NCBI GenBank assembly: GCA_950295325.1
Contig: OX485803.1
Span: forward strand, 14,696,001-14,756,000
Source of the DNA: Polytrichum commune
Taxonomy: Eukaryota; Streptophyta; Polytrichopsida; Polytrichales; Polytrichaceae
DNA length: 60,000 nt
Reading direction: 5' to 3'
Under the pieces are notes generated by a model that worked only from the letters and a program-made list of their open reading frames with translations, had not been told where the DNA came from and ran no database searches. Shown here piece by piece: positions 42,230 through 54,849 of the stretch; the first letter of the stretch is position 1; each line of letters opens with the position of its first letter. Made by a program: the position numbers and the translations under genes.

Positions 42230-43165
42230 TGATTTTCATTTTATCATCTCTACAAAAAAACGTTCCTAGCAGCCCATGTTTCATCGAAGCCTCTGAAGAG
42301 GGCTTTGGCCGAGTAGACGCTAATCTCACCAAATTGAACAACCCTAGTCCAAGCCATCTTGGTGTACATAATGAGGTCATCCCAAATAAGGTGTTTCGTG
42401 ATGAACTCATGCTATTGCTCATGGTCAAACATGCTGCTTGGAGATAGAGGCCAGAGGGATGCATGCCCTTCATTCATTGATAGTGATGGCCTTGTGCCAA
42501 ATGGACGAGATGAGGGCAACATTTTTACCGGAGCAAGTTGGGTCCCAAACCCAAGACCAATAGAACATGTAGGTCCATGGGGGGTAGCCTTGCCACTTGT
42601 CAGCTCCCTTATTAATCCCTAAGTTCCTGGTGATCACCCACATCCTACCAAACTTGGTGGTATAGTTGAAGAATTGGTAGCCTTCCACCCACTGCCACCA
42701 ATCTAGGTCCCGCCCAAGGGTGGCCATTTTGCCATAGAAGAAGATAATCTCTTGTTTCTCCTTACCCCTAGTGGTGTGAACGATCTTAACCTCATGGGGA
42801 AAACCAGCCATGTCCCCGTAGGTTTCTCCCACTCACTAAGGCATCTAGAGTAGGTTCCAACTTATTGCATCCCCCCCCCCCCCAATAGGCAGGGAGAACT
42901 AATGTTGTGCATAAGGAAGGGGGTGAACTTTATCGAGCAGCAAATAACAAAGGCTGGTTTGTTTCTCTTCTCTATACAAACTAGCCCACTACTTGGATTT
43001 CCAAGCTTTGCTAATATGCCCCCAAAACTTAGACCCGATGAATCCAATATGTTGGTTGCTAGTGAACCATTCCAACCCAACCCCCAATTTCTCCCTCCTT
43101 GTGGGTTAGACCTTGCCAATTTGTACCTAAGTATAGGCAATCATGTAGTTAGGTTTTGCTATGAC
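42230..43165 (-). pseudogene. LINE (non-LTR retrotransposon) ORF2 C-terminal fragment
   Basis: Minus-strand translation, in shifting frames, gives typical plant LINE C-terminal text: LRYKLARSNPQGGRNWGLG, FWGHISKAWKS, then HEFITKHLIWDDLMY and a WAARNVF end. Several stops and frameshifts interrupt it. It continues the fragment at 46980-48090 across an insertion. No poly-A tail was located. Confidence 0.65.
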
Positions 43166-46100
43166 TGAAATAACCAAAACCCAGGGTACATACTCTCAAG
43201 GAAGGCTTTACTAGTGTCTATTACAAGCATTTGTCACTTTGTAGTTCATTAATTAGACAATAGGGTTGCTATCTTCACTCTAGAACATCACTTATCCATC
43301 TTTTACTCTCCTTTCTCTCAATGTTTCCTCTTATTGTAGAACAATAGTCTTTCAAGAACAATAATCTTTGAGTATCACAATTGTCTTTGGTAACCATTGT
43401 GTAGAACTGATTTTTTGGCTATCGCCTGTCTGAAAAGGACAATTCTTGAAATTTAACGTCTTTCATTCGGCTATAGGCAGTCAGTAGCCATCCAAAGGGA
43501 TGAAAACAGGCAATAGCCATTAAGAAGTGGTTACGACGGCTAACCACCTGGTCTTCTCTCTTGACATTAAGAAGGAGCCAGGCAAGTAGGAAGACAGGCT
43601 ATTTGCAAACAGCAAGATCTTACATAGTCTCAGATTAGCAATAGGCGTAGAAGTCTGTAGCTCAGTGATTGAGCCAAGCAATAGTCTTGAACAAGCAGGA
43701 AGCTTGGAATGACAATGTTAGGAAGTTAAAGGACCGAAAAACTTGGACCCTGATGTGGACTTATCTCTTTTGTGTTAATGAGATGATTATGAGTGAAGTA
43801 TTATGTGAAATTGTTTGTCTTATGAGTGAAGAGGATTGTTGAAGTAAGTTATGTGAAATGTTGTGAGTGATATTTGGAAGTAAGGTTGGGCAAGTAGTCT
43901 GACATAGTATTGTAATGACAAAACCAGGCAAGTAGTATGAGAGAAAATCTGCATTCGGAAGAGTAGGGATTGGTTCAGAGTGAGTGATCAGAGATGAGAC
44001 GGAAAGAGGTTGAGAGATATGGAGTGTGACTGAGGTGAGGCAATGGTCTGAAAGATCAAGAAGTGGCCGAGAGCAAGGCTAAGACAGGCAATAGTCTGAT
44101 AAAAGGCCAGAGAGTGGCAAGGCAACTGGTCAGAGAGAGTTTGACGGATACATACCGCCTGTCGTGAAGAAGGCAAGTAAGAAAAGGCTTGATAGGAAGC
44201 AAGAAGGGCAATAGACTTGGCTAAAGACTAGTAGCCGAGACCAGTGGGATCAGGCCATGGGCCAAGTCAAGAAAAGATAATGGCCATAGTCTGTAGAGAG
44301 GACTGAGAGGTCCCGAGGGGTTGCTTTGTAGCCAGCTGAGAAGGGCAATAGTCTTAGGAAGAGAGAAAGACAGGGAGGCTAGAGTGAGGCCATCGCCTGG
44401 GCTAGCGCCCCAAATTCACAGCCATTAGCTAGTGTGTCAGAGAGGGAAAGAAGAGAAGAGCTAAGCAAAGTGTCAGCGGAAAAGATGGAAGGGCTAGAGG
44501 CAGGCTATAGGCTGTCAAAGCTGTACCTTCCCCTGAAGGAAAGAATATCTTACTGGAGTAAGACTTTACCCTTTGTATGTTGATTGATTAGTCTATAGAG
44601 GACTAAAGCCTTAAGGAAGAATATCGCCTAGCTGTTGATGTATTGATTCCGTTTTGACAAATGGATGGTTGTTTGAGATGAGTCACCAGATGGTCGAAGA
44701 CTAAGGTGGTGACTTGAGCATGTGAAGATAGGCATGATGGTTGTAAGTTCAATTAAAAGGAAATTAAAATGTTGAATTGTTGCAATTGTGACTTACATTG
44801 ATCAAAGACGATGCGGTTACTAAAAGACATTACCCCGGACTTCGGTCCTGACAAATTGCCAATGACTACTTGCCAAGTTGTTGAGCTTCACAACTGACAT
44901 AGGTCGAAACCATAGAATGATAGAAAATTACCTTTTGATAGGACGGAGTCACTCACTACTGAGGAAGCACAAAAGAACCATAAGAGTGGGAAAATAACTG
45001 GAATTAAGAAGTAATGAAGGAAGAAAGATCTTAACATGTTATTAAAATCCTTAATCCAATGTGACAATAACCCTTATAGACACTAGCTCAGTCTTCCTGG
45101 AGACTTTGTTCCCTGGGTTTTGTTGTTTTAAGCCATAGCAAAAACTTACTACACATTGCCCAATGCATCTTCAAATCACAACAATTCCTTCATTAATTAG
45201 TCAATGTTAATTCCAATACAAGACAAATTGTTCATTCATTAATTCCAAAATTTAATCATTACTCACAACTTATGCAACTAACAACAATTCTCAAAGTCAA
45301 GCTATGGTCTCGATTGCTCTGCACAACCTGCAACAACAACAACGGTCACACACACACAAGACAATAGTTGATTTGGTTAGCTTGCACTTCATACTCAAAG
45401 ATCTCATCTCTAGACTATGTAATCATATAAAACTCCTAATTAAGACTAGGACAACTTATGCCTAAATGTCCTTGATAATGCAAAGTTCATCCTATCTTAA
45501 GTTTATTTAATCCCTCTTAACTCTTCAAATTCCACCACTAATCAACTAATCAGAAGTGATTTCTCATCACTTCAATTGATCGGGGGTTCCCTCATTAAAT
45601 TCACTCTTCAAATGGTACTCCTAACAACCTATAGTTTTTATCTTAACTATAATCATGCTCGGCTAAACAATTTCCTTTTTCTTCTTCCGCTACCTCCCAC
45701 ATGCTTAACTATAATCAATCGGCTCATGATCAGACCAACACTTGGCATTTCGACTCCCCTACATCCTATATTAAGTCCCAACCATAGCCGATAATTTCCT
45801 TCTCGGACTAACCCTTGATTATTCGGTTTCTTTCACTCAATTGGGCCTTTCAGAGGACCTAGTTCCTCTCACTACTTCCTTTCCCAGGTAACCCTTTGGC
45901 TCACCCTCTCACAAGGAATCAATAGTTCCACTTCACTATAGGCTTCAACGAATTTTCAGTTCAATTAGTTTACTCCTGATCACTTGGGGACTCTGCTTGT
46001 TGGCGACCCTCGTCTATAGTTAAACTTGCTTCACTTTGAGGTAATCATCTCTTCAACTTCCTCTCATTCTTTGTTACCTGCTTCGACCAAAGGTTTAACA

Positions 46101-46979
46101 TAAGCTCCTAATTCAATTAATCCCTTTGTCCATAATTTGACTCAATCTCCTATCTCCAATATTCCAATCCTTCCATTTCTATCTCTCGGATTGGATACAC
46201 TTTTCAATCAGATGATAATTCACTCGTACATTCAATTCTTACACACTCCTTATTTACAGCTTCAATATGCTCAACTATATTATGGATTTCAACTTCAGTT
46301 GTTTACTCCTCCCTCTCTCATTCACAACCTCTTTCATTTAGATGTTGATTCATCCTCTCTCAGTCTATCATTGCTCTTTGCAATTTGCACTACATCAATT
46401 CCACTCTCAATTTCGTCCTTCACAAATTACTTCTCTTTCTTCATTGTAGAGTCTCTCGTCTTCACTCCTAGATTGTTCAATTCTCTACCCGCCTTGCTAC
46501 ATCTTATCAACTCTCACACAATATGGTCAATCCATCTTGCATTCATGTAATCCAAACAAGTAAATAGTTCATTGAAGCTTCAGCCATTCGTTGCCAACAA
46601 CAATCAGAATCACAATAAACTTAAACATAGACTGATAACCCTGCAATCACTGCGGCAATAACTCAGTTCTCATAAAATAGTTTAACTATTGACCTCGCAC
46701 AATGTGTGTCGAGGGAAACAAGACTATCAGTTTTACGGTGCACTCAAAAATTATCTAAGAAATGTTTGCTTGCCTCCCCCTCACCAGCCCTCTTAGCTTG
46801 GCGGGGAAGACGATAGTTGTTGTAACCAACTATGGGCGCCTGAGCCCACGCCTATTGTTGTAACTACCTTCCTAGCCTATAGTTTAATTATTTTCATCTA
46901 TGAGGATGCTATTTCATCCATCTTTCACTATCCGCTCATAGTTAAACTATTTGTCCAAAAATTTGGCTCACAACTCCCC
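43166..46979. other. ~3.8-kb strand-asymmetric insertion in the LINE, no genes
   Basis: The left half (about 43400-44650) is purine-rich on the plus strand and carries at least a dozen copies of a short motif like GGCAATAGTCTG or GGCAAGTAG. The right half (about 45240-46560) is pyrimidine-rich, with TTAACTATA / TAGTTAAAC motifs. Near 46676-46960 the motif TAGTTTAACTATT and variants recur. Open frames are short (up to 137 codons) and low in complexity. It could be a long, diverged inverted-repeat transposon. I cannot align the halves by eye. Confidence 0.45.
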
Positions 46980-48090
46980 CAGTTCCATAGCCTTAATGAC
47001 CCATTTGCAGAGGAGACTAGTTTTAGCTAGCTCAAGATCTACCAGTCCTAGCCCCTTGTATTTCTTTTGCATGCAACATTCTTTCTAGCTAACCCTAGTG
47101 CAAGATAGTTCTTAACTGAACAAAGATAATTGTGGATGGACCCCCTAATCTTTCTAAAAGATATTGTTGGAGCCCTCCACACACTAATAAAGAACCAAAG
47201 AGTAGAAAGAAGGACGTGTTTATAGATGATTACCTTGCTCGCAAGTGAGAATTTTATGGAGCTTCAATAGTCCAACTTCTTGGTGATTTTAGCATAAGAA
47301 AAATGATCAACATCTGGGGTGTTAAGGTTGAGACCAAATGGGGTCCCAAACAGGTTAGAAGGGGCCCCCTTTGTGGTCCACTTCTAGTTGAAACTTGCAA
47401 GCCATTTCAACTTATGTGTGTATTTATCGAACCAATACTCACACAACTTATCCTAGTTAATATGCATCCTTGACACTTTGTTGAAGGCTTTAAGAAGCTT
47501 AACCAACTAGTTTATCAACTACTTGTCACCCCTTACCATGAAGAAAGATTCATTTATATAATGAGAAATACACTATTATTTCTTCCCTCCTAGAAGGACG
47601 GTTCCTTTCAGCCTTTCATCCACCCTTGCTTTCTTAATAATATGTGTGAGGACTTCCCTAACAATCAAAGAGAGATAGGGTACAAGTGCGCACCCCAATT
47701 GGACCCCTCTTTCAATATCAAAATCCTCCCTAGGACTACCATTCAATTTAACTACAACCAAGGTATTTCCAAAGAGTAATTTGACCCATCTAATGCATTG
47801 CTTGAAAGAGGAATCTCCAAGGTATTTTGTCATAGGCTTTAGAGAAATCAAGCTTAAGAAAGATGGTTTTGTTGTGTTGAAGTTTTCGCCCAATGTAGTG
47901 TTTCTTGAGTCAAAACAATATTATCAAGAATAAACCTAAACCTAAGGGGGAGGAAAATGGTCTGCTCTAGCTAATGATATCACTCAAAACGGGTTGTAGT
48001 CTAGGTTATAACACTTTCCAAATTCAATTGATAACAATGTTGAGCTAGGTGCATTCCACAAAGGAGTCACTAGAGGTCTCATTAGCCTTA
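46980..48090 (-). pseudogene. LINE reverse-transcriptase fragment
   Basis: Minus-strand translation shows LINE RT blocks in order: ILDNIVLTQET..LHW, FLKLDFSKAYDK, then KLNGSPREDFDIERGVQLGC, and, after the active-site region, YWFDKYTHKLKWLA, GTPFGLNLNTPDVDHF, LLSTLWFF and LLCKWVIKAME. Frameshifts and stops are many. The YADD box is not visible in a clean frame. Together with 42230-43165 it is one dead LINE split by later DNA. Confidence 0.7.
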
Positions 48091-49526
48091 AACCAAAGAA
48101 AAGGTAGGTATAAATATGACCGACAAGGTTTGGAACGTTGATAATGTATAGATGTAAGCTACACTAAACATTTGATTTATTATGGCTTTTAATTTGGTGT
48201 GCCATGTTCATTAGAGTGGTATGCATATCATCTCATGCACTGTAGTATCAAGTGTCATGTGAGACTTTCTGTAATTGCCATCTTGTGATTGCAAGCCAAT
48301 TAATGTGGGTCGATGATGAATAGTGTGGGTCCAATAAATCACAAGCTCAATGTAGCAATCTTAATTACAGTTATTTTCTTCAGGTTTCCAAGAACACGCA
48401 ATATTGAGGCTTGACCACCAATGGACTTCATGGGTTAATCCCTCAATAAGGTTTAGGCGATTTTGTTTATCTATTTGTGGCATTGACCACTGGTGGCACA
48501 TCCACCGTGAGACCATATGAATAGTATAATTTTGGTGGATGTTACACAATAAGAATCACCCTACATAGTTGAGGTCTAACAACAACGACAACAACAACAA
48601 CAACAAAATTAAAAATAATGTAGTTGTCATGCATAATGCCCACCTTGTCCAAATTTGACAAGAGACGACCATAGTTCAATTCAGAGGACAACCCTACATG
48701 CAAGGGCAATGATCAAAATGGTCATACAAGCCAAGGGGGGAAGGGGGAGAGGGGAGAGCTCAACTTTAACATCTTGCAATGCCACAACGTGGTCGCACTG
48801 ATAACATGTGTCAAAATAGAATACATTGACATGAGCTACACTAAATTAGTTTATTATTGTGGGTGAAAAATTAGCATAGAAATAATTAATGTGGGCCAAA
48901 CTAATATTCTATTCAAGGTGGAATTATTGTGGATCCAAGACCTAGGTCTTCCCCTAAGTCTTCATGAAGACTACCAACCAACACATTGAATATTCTTATA
49001 GGACAAAAATAGCACCAGTAATTATTGTTTACTCACACTGATTTTTATTTTTTAAACTATTAATGTGGCCCGCTCTAATTCTCAACTAAAAATTTAACAC
49101 ATGCTCTAGAAAATTACTATGACCACAATAATAGGACTATTTACTGTAACACCCGAAGTCCACAATGAAATGGATGAATCCCCAAAGTGAAACCACCATG
49201 TAGACTATCACCTCATGGTTGAATCATGAAATCTCATGCAATCTCATGCAATCTCAAGTTTATGTGATGGACTATATAGCAAAACACTTCCCCCTTCTCA
49301 TGGATGATTTCACCATAGTGTTACAAGAATTGATATAGGTGAGAACCATGTGTTTCACCTCTCCCGAGGAAGCACATCTCATGATTTGTTGCATGTTCAC
49401 TCCATGTGGTCAACTTACTTGGATATTTATTACATTGCCTTGCAATGAACGGGGTGAACCGACCGCTAGTTATAGATATACCAGTTGAGTGAGAGAATAA
49501 TTGGTTGAAGTTCAAGACCTCAAGAA
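48091..49526. other. Intergenic, nothing recognised
   Basis: AT-rich, with a (CAA)n-like run near 48580-48606 and a tandem CTCATGCAAT near 49230. No gene or clear transposon ends. Confidence 0.4.
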
Positions 49527-50095
49527 ATTACGAGTCCAATCGGTTACATGTTGACATCTTTTGGTTTTTCTTATTAATTTGAGGTACATCTCCTAAATTC
49601 CACTTGAATGATCGATAACTTTTCTCAAAACTTGAACCTCAATCGGTTCATCTATAACTACACCTTTTGTTTAATTAGTGTGGGTTACCATTCGGAATTA
49701 CGAGTTGTTGTGCATTAGTACCAACATTAACGTTTTTTTTACCAACTAAGTTATCTCATATCCTTTGGGGTGCATACTAATTACATGTGTTGTTTGGGTC
49801 AAATATAGTTCTTTCAGTACAATGTTATAACAATGTGTAACTCCAAATGGTAACCTACACTAATGAGACCAAAAAAAAGTAGCAATTGGTTCTCTTTGTT
49901 CACTGTTGACAACCAATGAACAGGGAGCCAACTAGTTACAAATGAAACAATTGAGTTTGAGAAATGACCGATTCAAATTCAAAACTTCAAGAAAATTACT
50001 GATCGATTTAGAGGAATTTACAAAATATACCTCAAGTCAATAAAGAAAAACCGAAAGATGTCAACATATAACCCGTTTACATTGGGAACCATAGG
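49527..50095. mobile_element. Repeat R element with ~150-bp inverted ends (copies 2 and 3)
   Basis: Left arm 49527-49672 (CCAATCGGTTACATGTTGAC, GGTTTTTCTTATT, CTCAATCGGTTCATCT) is inverted at 49915-50095. The middle ~240 bp is unique. Other copies at 31440 and 51936 are single arms. It may be a foldback transposon. The class is not clear. Confidence 0.6.
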
Positions 50096-50262
50096 ATCTT
50101 GACCTACAAATCTCCCTGGAAACTGTTGGAAACACTAGGATCTCAACCAATTATGTCCAAAAATCTCCATGCACATGTACATTGTTGCCTTGACACCCGC
50201 TACATTTTAAGGATGCTTCCGTGTACTTCCAACCAACTTGGTAAAAATACGTGATATTGAGA

Positions 50263-50434
50263 GTTGCACATAACATTACTCAGCAACCTGGCCCTCGTAA
50301 TATAACAATTAGGTGTTGGGAGTTCAATATGAATCTTAGTTCTTAGTCACCCTGCGCAACTTTTCAAGCATCCGAGTGTTATATTATGAGGGCCCACGGA
50401 ACAAGAGTTGCACGTTGAGTAATGTTATGCACAA
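50263..50434. mobile_element. Small foldback MITE (~172 bp)
   Basis: Left arm GTTGCACATAACATTACTCA ... GGCCCTCGTAATATAACA is inverted on the right (TATATTATGAGGGCC ... GAGTAATGTTATGCAC). The arms are about 48-60 bp with small gaps. The CATAACATTA.TCA end resembles the palindrome at 34368. Confidence 0.6.
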
Positions 50435-50515
50435 GAACCATGTGAAGATAAAGCATGCAATGGTTTTTGCCACTGTACGAATGGTTTTGCATGCCTCTGC
50501 ATACTTAAGGTACTA

Positions 50516-51107
50516 CGCCGTTGGTGGTATTTAGTGCCACATGTGTAATAGTGTCACTTATCCTATCTTGAGGTGTATGCTAGGTGACAATGATGATCAA
50601 CGACTTCAAGAAAAAAGAAAAAAGAACGCTAGTGTTTAATATCGGCGTGAATGTGAGCCCGTTGGCCATACACTGATCACAACGACTTCATCATTAGTGT
50701 CACCTCATGACACTTGACTTTCAGGTGTGGTTACTAATATCTTGACATGAGTATGTTATGATGTGTATGCCTATGTTACACAATGGTCTACAAGTTGACT
50801 AAAAGCGTACACAAATGACACTTGACATTAGTATACTCAAGAACATCTTCCTCTTGCATACCAAACTATAAACACATGACACTTGCCATTTGTATGGTCA
50901 ATAATATATTCCTCTTGCCTACTAAAAAGCCAACCTATCTTCTCAAGTATCACAGTGTGCTACGCTAAATATCACAATGTGAATAAATTTTCACTTTAAA
51001 AAACGACTCGTGTTGACAAATAGTATCATATTGACAATTAGCATACATGACACTTTGAGATTTCTAGGCATCTAATCTAGGCCCTTCGCAAATGGTGAAT
51101 GTGACAC
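50516..51107. mobile_element. MITE family M2, larger copy (inverted relative to 40961)
   Basis: Left end CGCCGTTGGTGGTATTTAGT with TA in front. The interior shares GACACTTGCCATTTGT and AGTTGACTAAAAGCGTACAC-type blocks with 40961-41498 in reverse. The right end (GTGACACTAA) is truncated. Confidence 0.55.
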
Positions 51108-51209
51108 TAACGGGTTGTTTGCTTAATGGACCATGAAGTCGTCCCTTGCTCCTCTAAAATATGTGGTTGATTGTTGAACTTGTCACGGGACCACTTCCGT
51201 TTTACTCTA

Positions 51210-51930
51210 AGGTAGAGGGTGCTAAAACCAACACCCCATCCAAAACCAACACCTATAAACGCCTCCCAATTGCCAACACTCTACTACCTCGAACCGTACC
51301 CGGCAGTGTAGGAGTGTCTAGGCCCACGGAGTGACGGTTTTAGGTACCATTAGTGGTGCCACCTCATAGTGGCCTCCACTACCTCCATGTAGGGTAGGTA
51401 ACGGGCTCCACTCTAGCTCGGGTTGGTTCAAGGTGGGATTAGGGTGGCTTGTCAATGCCTATTCTAGCCATTCTATTCACAACGCCAAGGAGGTAGGCCC
51501 ACAAAGCACAAAAGGGTCATTTCCCAGGATGCAAGGGGATCGGTTCCCGGGATGCAAGGTGATGGTTTTGCAAGCGAACCGGGAGGGATCATGGAAGTAG
51601 CCGTGTGGCTTTGCATACCATTACTACTTGGGCTTTGATGTAGTTTGGGTCTAGTACCCAGCTATGTTGTGTTGGTTCTAGGCAATGAAGGAGGGAGTCC
51701 TCATCATATGCAAGGTTGGCATACACAGGGCCTATGGATTGGTTTAAGAAAATTAACAGTTTCGACTTTGAATATTCATCAAATATTCAATCGAGACTAA
51801 ACACATTTTCTCTTCCTTGATACCTATGTTAAGCCCAGAGGCTAATATGCATATATATATATTTATAATCAACCACATCGCCATATGTATATGCAATAGC
51901 TTAAAGTGTTGGTTTAAGCACCCTATACCT
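51210..51930. mobile_element. TA-flanked transposon with AGGTAGAGGGTGC ends
   Basis: Left end AGGTAGAGGGTGCTAAAACC; right end inverted reads AGGTATAGGGTGCTTAAACC. TA flanks at 51208-51209 and 51931-51932. A second, better matching right end lies at 59635. No coding capacity. Confidence 0.5.
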
Positions 51931-51935
51931 TAAAT

Positions 51936-52095
51936 CCAACCAGTTACATGTTGACATCTCCCGGTTGTTGCTTTATTCATTTAGGACATATTCTTCTATA
52001 GATTCCTCTAAAATGATCGGTTAATTCTCCTAATAAAGTCTCCAACTTCAACCGGTTATTTCTCAAACTCAACCGGTTCATCTGTAACTAACCAC
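51936..52095 (+). repeat. Dispersed repeat R, copy 4
   Basis: It shares CCAACCAGTTACATGTTGAC, CCTCTAAAATGATCGGTTAA and CTCAACCGGTTCATCTGTAA with the other copies. Confidence 0.6.
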
Positions 52096-53090
52096 CCGTT
52101 CTTCCCGGACAAGGTCCCAAGGCATATCCAAGCATATATTCAAAGTGACTCACTGAGGTTGCATGTATCGTGTTCAAAGAGGTGGGAGCCCTGGACACGT
52201 GATCACATTGCCAAAGATGCAGCAAAGGCATGTGATCAGGCACATCATCAGGCATATCACCGGACAATGTGAGTCATATTGCCATAGATGCACCAAAGGC
52301 CCCCAATTTTGGTAACTTTATAACCTAAACATGGGCTATTCTTATGGCCCCTTGAATGGATTGGTATAATGCTCCTAGTCACGTCTAACTAAATATGGGA
52401 TGCCCTAAACAAGGATGGCAACGGAACGTTTGACTTTAGAGACGTGAAAAAACCCACCAAGTAGTTACCCGCGCCAAGCCCATGATGTTATGTTGTGTCA
52501 CTTTGCTTTTGGCATGCAAAGTAATTGCTTACAAGCTTACCTACTACATCTCGTGCATCCAACGAATGCAGCTGGGAACATGGTGTATAGTCCTTTGAGA
52601 TAGATTCATAGATGGACATGAACGTCGACTTCTTTCGGAGCAAGCCTGAATGAAGAGCATCTTTGTCTTCGGGCTACTACTCCCTTTCAGGAGTGAGTTC
52701 TATCTAGACTTAGATTGCATTCAACCTATTACAAGTTATCTTTGACTTTGATTCTTTGATTCTTTGAAGATGTTTGTTTTGACTTCAAAAATGACTAGCT
52801 CAATCCTCATAGTTCATCATTTGGATTTACTAATGTGCTCATCAAATTCTTGATTTGGTATCAAATACCTATGATGACATCCAAAAATGTTCAAATCGTA
52901 GATGCAACCCCTCCTCAATATTGCGCATTAAACAATGTCACATGTAAGTACCAACAAGTACTTATAACAAAGACAATGTCACTTTATTATGTTGTGGTGA
53001 CAATTTCTACTTCAACCGAAATAACAACCCACAAGATTGGTTGGATGGGTGGACTATTCTAATGCCTCCAAGCAGTAACCTTCTATCTCC
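52096..53090. other. Intergenic, nothing recognised
   Basis: It contains a short imperfect repeat near 52190-52310 (CATTGCCA(A/T)AGATGCA.CAAAGG). No gene. Confidence 0.35.
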
Positions 53091-53092
53091 TA

Positions 53093-53312
53093 CTCCCTCT
53101 GTTTCACAATAAAACCATGGTTTCTGCATAAACTCCGTGCCAGAATAAAACCATGGTTTCGTTACGGACCTCCTCCGGGCATGACAGAGACGTCGGCAAC
53201 TTTTCGGCAACTCCCAATTTTGGTTAAAAAGCGCATTGTGGTTCAAATCCGGTCACTGTTCTTAATCCCGCACTGAAATAGAAACCATGGTTTTATTGTG
53301 AAACAGAGGGAG
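53093..53312. mobile_element. Stowaway-like MITE, 220 bp
   Basis: The ends are CTCCCTCTGTTTCACAATAA and its exact inverse, part of a ~33-bp TIR that continues through AACCATGG. TA duplicated on both sides. CTCCCTC...GAGGGAG with TA is the Stowaway (Tc1/mariner) signature. Confidence 0.92.
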
Positions 53313-53589
53313 TACAATTTTTGCAATGCGTCACCTTCATCCGTGTGTCACATTCATCTATACATCGCATTTATCCATCCAAATCATCTAAGTTCATCTT
53401 ACATTCGTCGTTTAATCCCTCATGGACTCGTTTTTCATCCAATTTAAATTATCCTAGCTTCATTTGAAATTCATGCATCTCTGCCGCGAGAGGGGGGTGG
53501 GGGGGGTGCTCAAGATACATAGCTTCCACCAAATTCCACACCGGCCACCTTCGGTTGGGTTGGCCAAATAGTGTGAAGATTGAGGGTTA

Positions 53590-53650
53590 AGTCACCCTTC
53601 CAAGAAGTAGTACTTGGATGGGTGACCTTTTACCACCCTCCAAGCCAACA
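53590..53650 (+). repeat. Partial 5S-rRNA-like sequence
   Basis: AGTAGTACTTGGATGGGTGA then CC matches the box C region of plant 5S rRNA at 21 of 22 positions, with GTTAAG (box A) 22 nt before. The upstream 5S half does not match. Probably a fragment of a 5S-derived SINE or 5S pseudogene. Confidence 0.6.
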
Positions 53651-53775
53651 ACCTAATCAAAACTAAAGCTAGAGCTTTAGTTTAATCTCTAGCTACTAAC
53701 TCTATATCTACCTCATGCCTTTAAGCCTTAAGCGCCGCAAAACCCTCAATAACCACCAATGTAGCCAAAAGCTAA

Positions 53776-54846
53776 GGGCCGGTTTACACTATGGACCATG
53801 AAGTTGGATCATGGCTCTGCAAGGCAGCTGATTGGCTGTTGAAGTTGTCCCGGGACAACTTCGGTTTACACTAAGAAAAAAATGTCAGAGGGACCACGAA
53901 GGTCGAGGTCCCCAAAATATAATTTTTAAGGTCTAATAAATGCACTAACATGGTCCAACGGGTTTTGCGGTGAGAGAGCAAGAGAGGTGGTCTGGTAGGA
54001 AAAGGCAAGGGCCCATGGTAGAGAAATGCCATTTTAATATTTTTAATGAATCTACTCTCTATGTGCCTTGCCCTACCCCTTAAACCGGCTCCCATGTGTT
54101 TCACCAAACAACGTGGGACATCTAAAACTCAAGAATTTGAGTGCAGATTTGTTTTTTGGCTCTACCAACTAAAATGTTTGGAATTTGTGGGCTTGTAATA
54201 TACCGTTGGAAAGGTCTTGAGAATACCTTTCCAATGGTATACTACATGCCCCAAGAAAATGTACAATTACATTTGAAAAACGAAAAAGAAATATCTGTAG
54301 TCGTTTAGTGACTGTAGATCAGGGTGGTCAAAAAAACTGCAATGGGAAATCTTCTAACACTAATCGTCAAAGAATTGAACTTTAGTGTTGAGCAAGGCAT
54401 GGAGGTAACAACATTAAATATAATCAAACACTAAATATCTTATTTAGTGTAGTGACAACACAAGGTACATGTCACATGTAAATTACAATGAACATGTACA
54501 AATTAAATCGCTCATTTTTTCGTAAAAATTGTTGTGAGAAGATTTGCAAGCCACATCTTCGACACATTTAACAAGAAGTGGAGACAAGTGAAGCCCAAGA
54601 AAAGACAAGAGAATGGTCATACTTGAATTTTTTTCAAAATTGCCCCTTTTGGGCATGTATTAAAAAAATCAACACCTTTACATTTTGGTGTATGGTCATT
54701 CTTCTTAGTCCACATTCGGTTTACACAGAGTGAGGGGCCCAAGTCTCTTAAAACTATTTTTTTATGAAGTCGGAACATGAACTCAAGCCATTGACAAAGG
54801 CCATCTTCCATGGTCCGACTTCATGGTCCATAGTGTAAACCGGCCC
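53776..54846. mobile_element. PIF/Harbinger-like element, 1071 bp
   Basis: The ends are GGGCCGGTTTACACTATGGA and the exact inverse, with about 40-bp TIRs. TAA duplicated on both sides (53773-53775, 54847-54849). No transposase seen. A related left end may lie at about 51112-51209 (TTAATGGACCATGAAGTC). Confidence 0.85.
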
Positions 54847-54849
54847 TAA

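Noticed and set aside
46137-46550. 137-codon plus-strand frame rich in Ser/Leu/Phe
   Set aside because: Explained by the pyrimidine-rich composition of the insertion; no domain.
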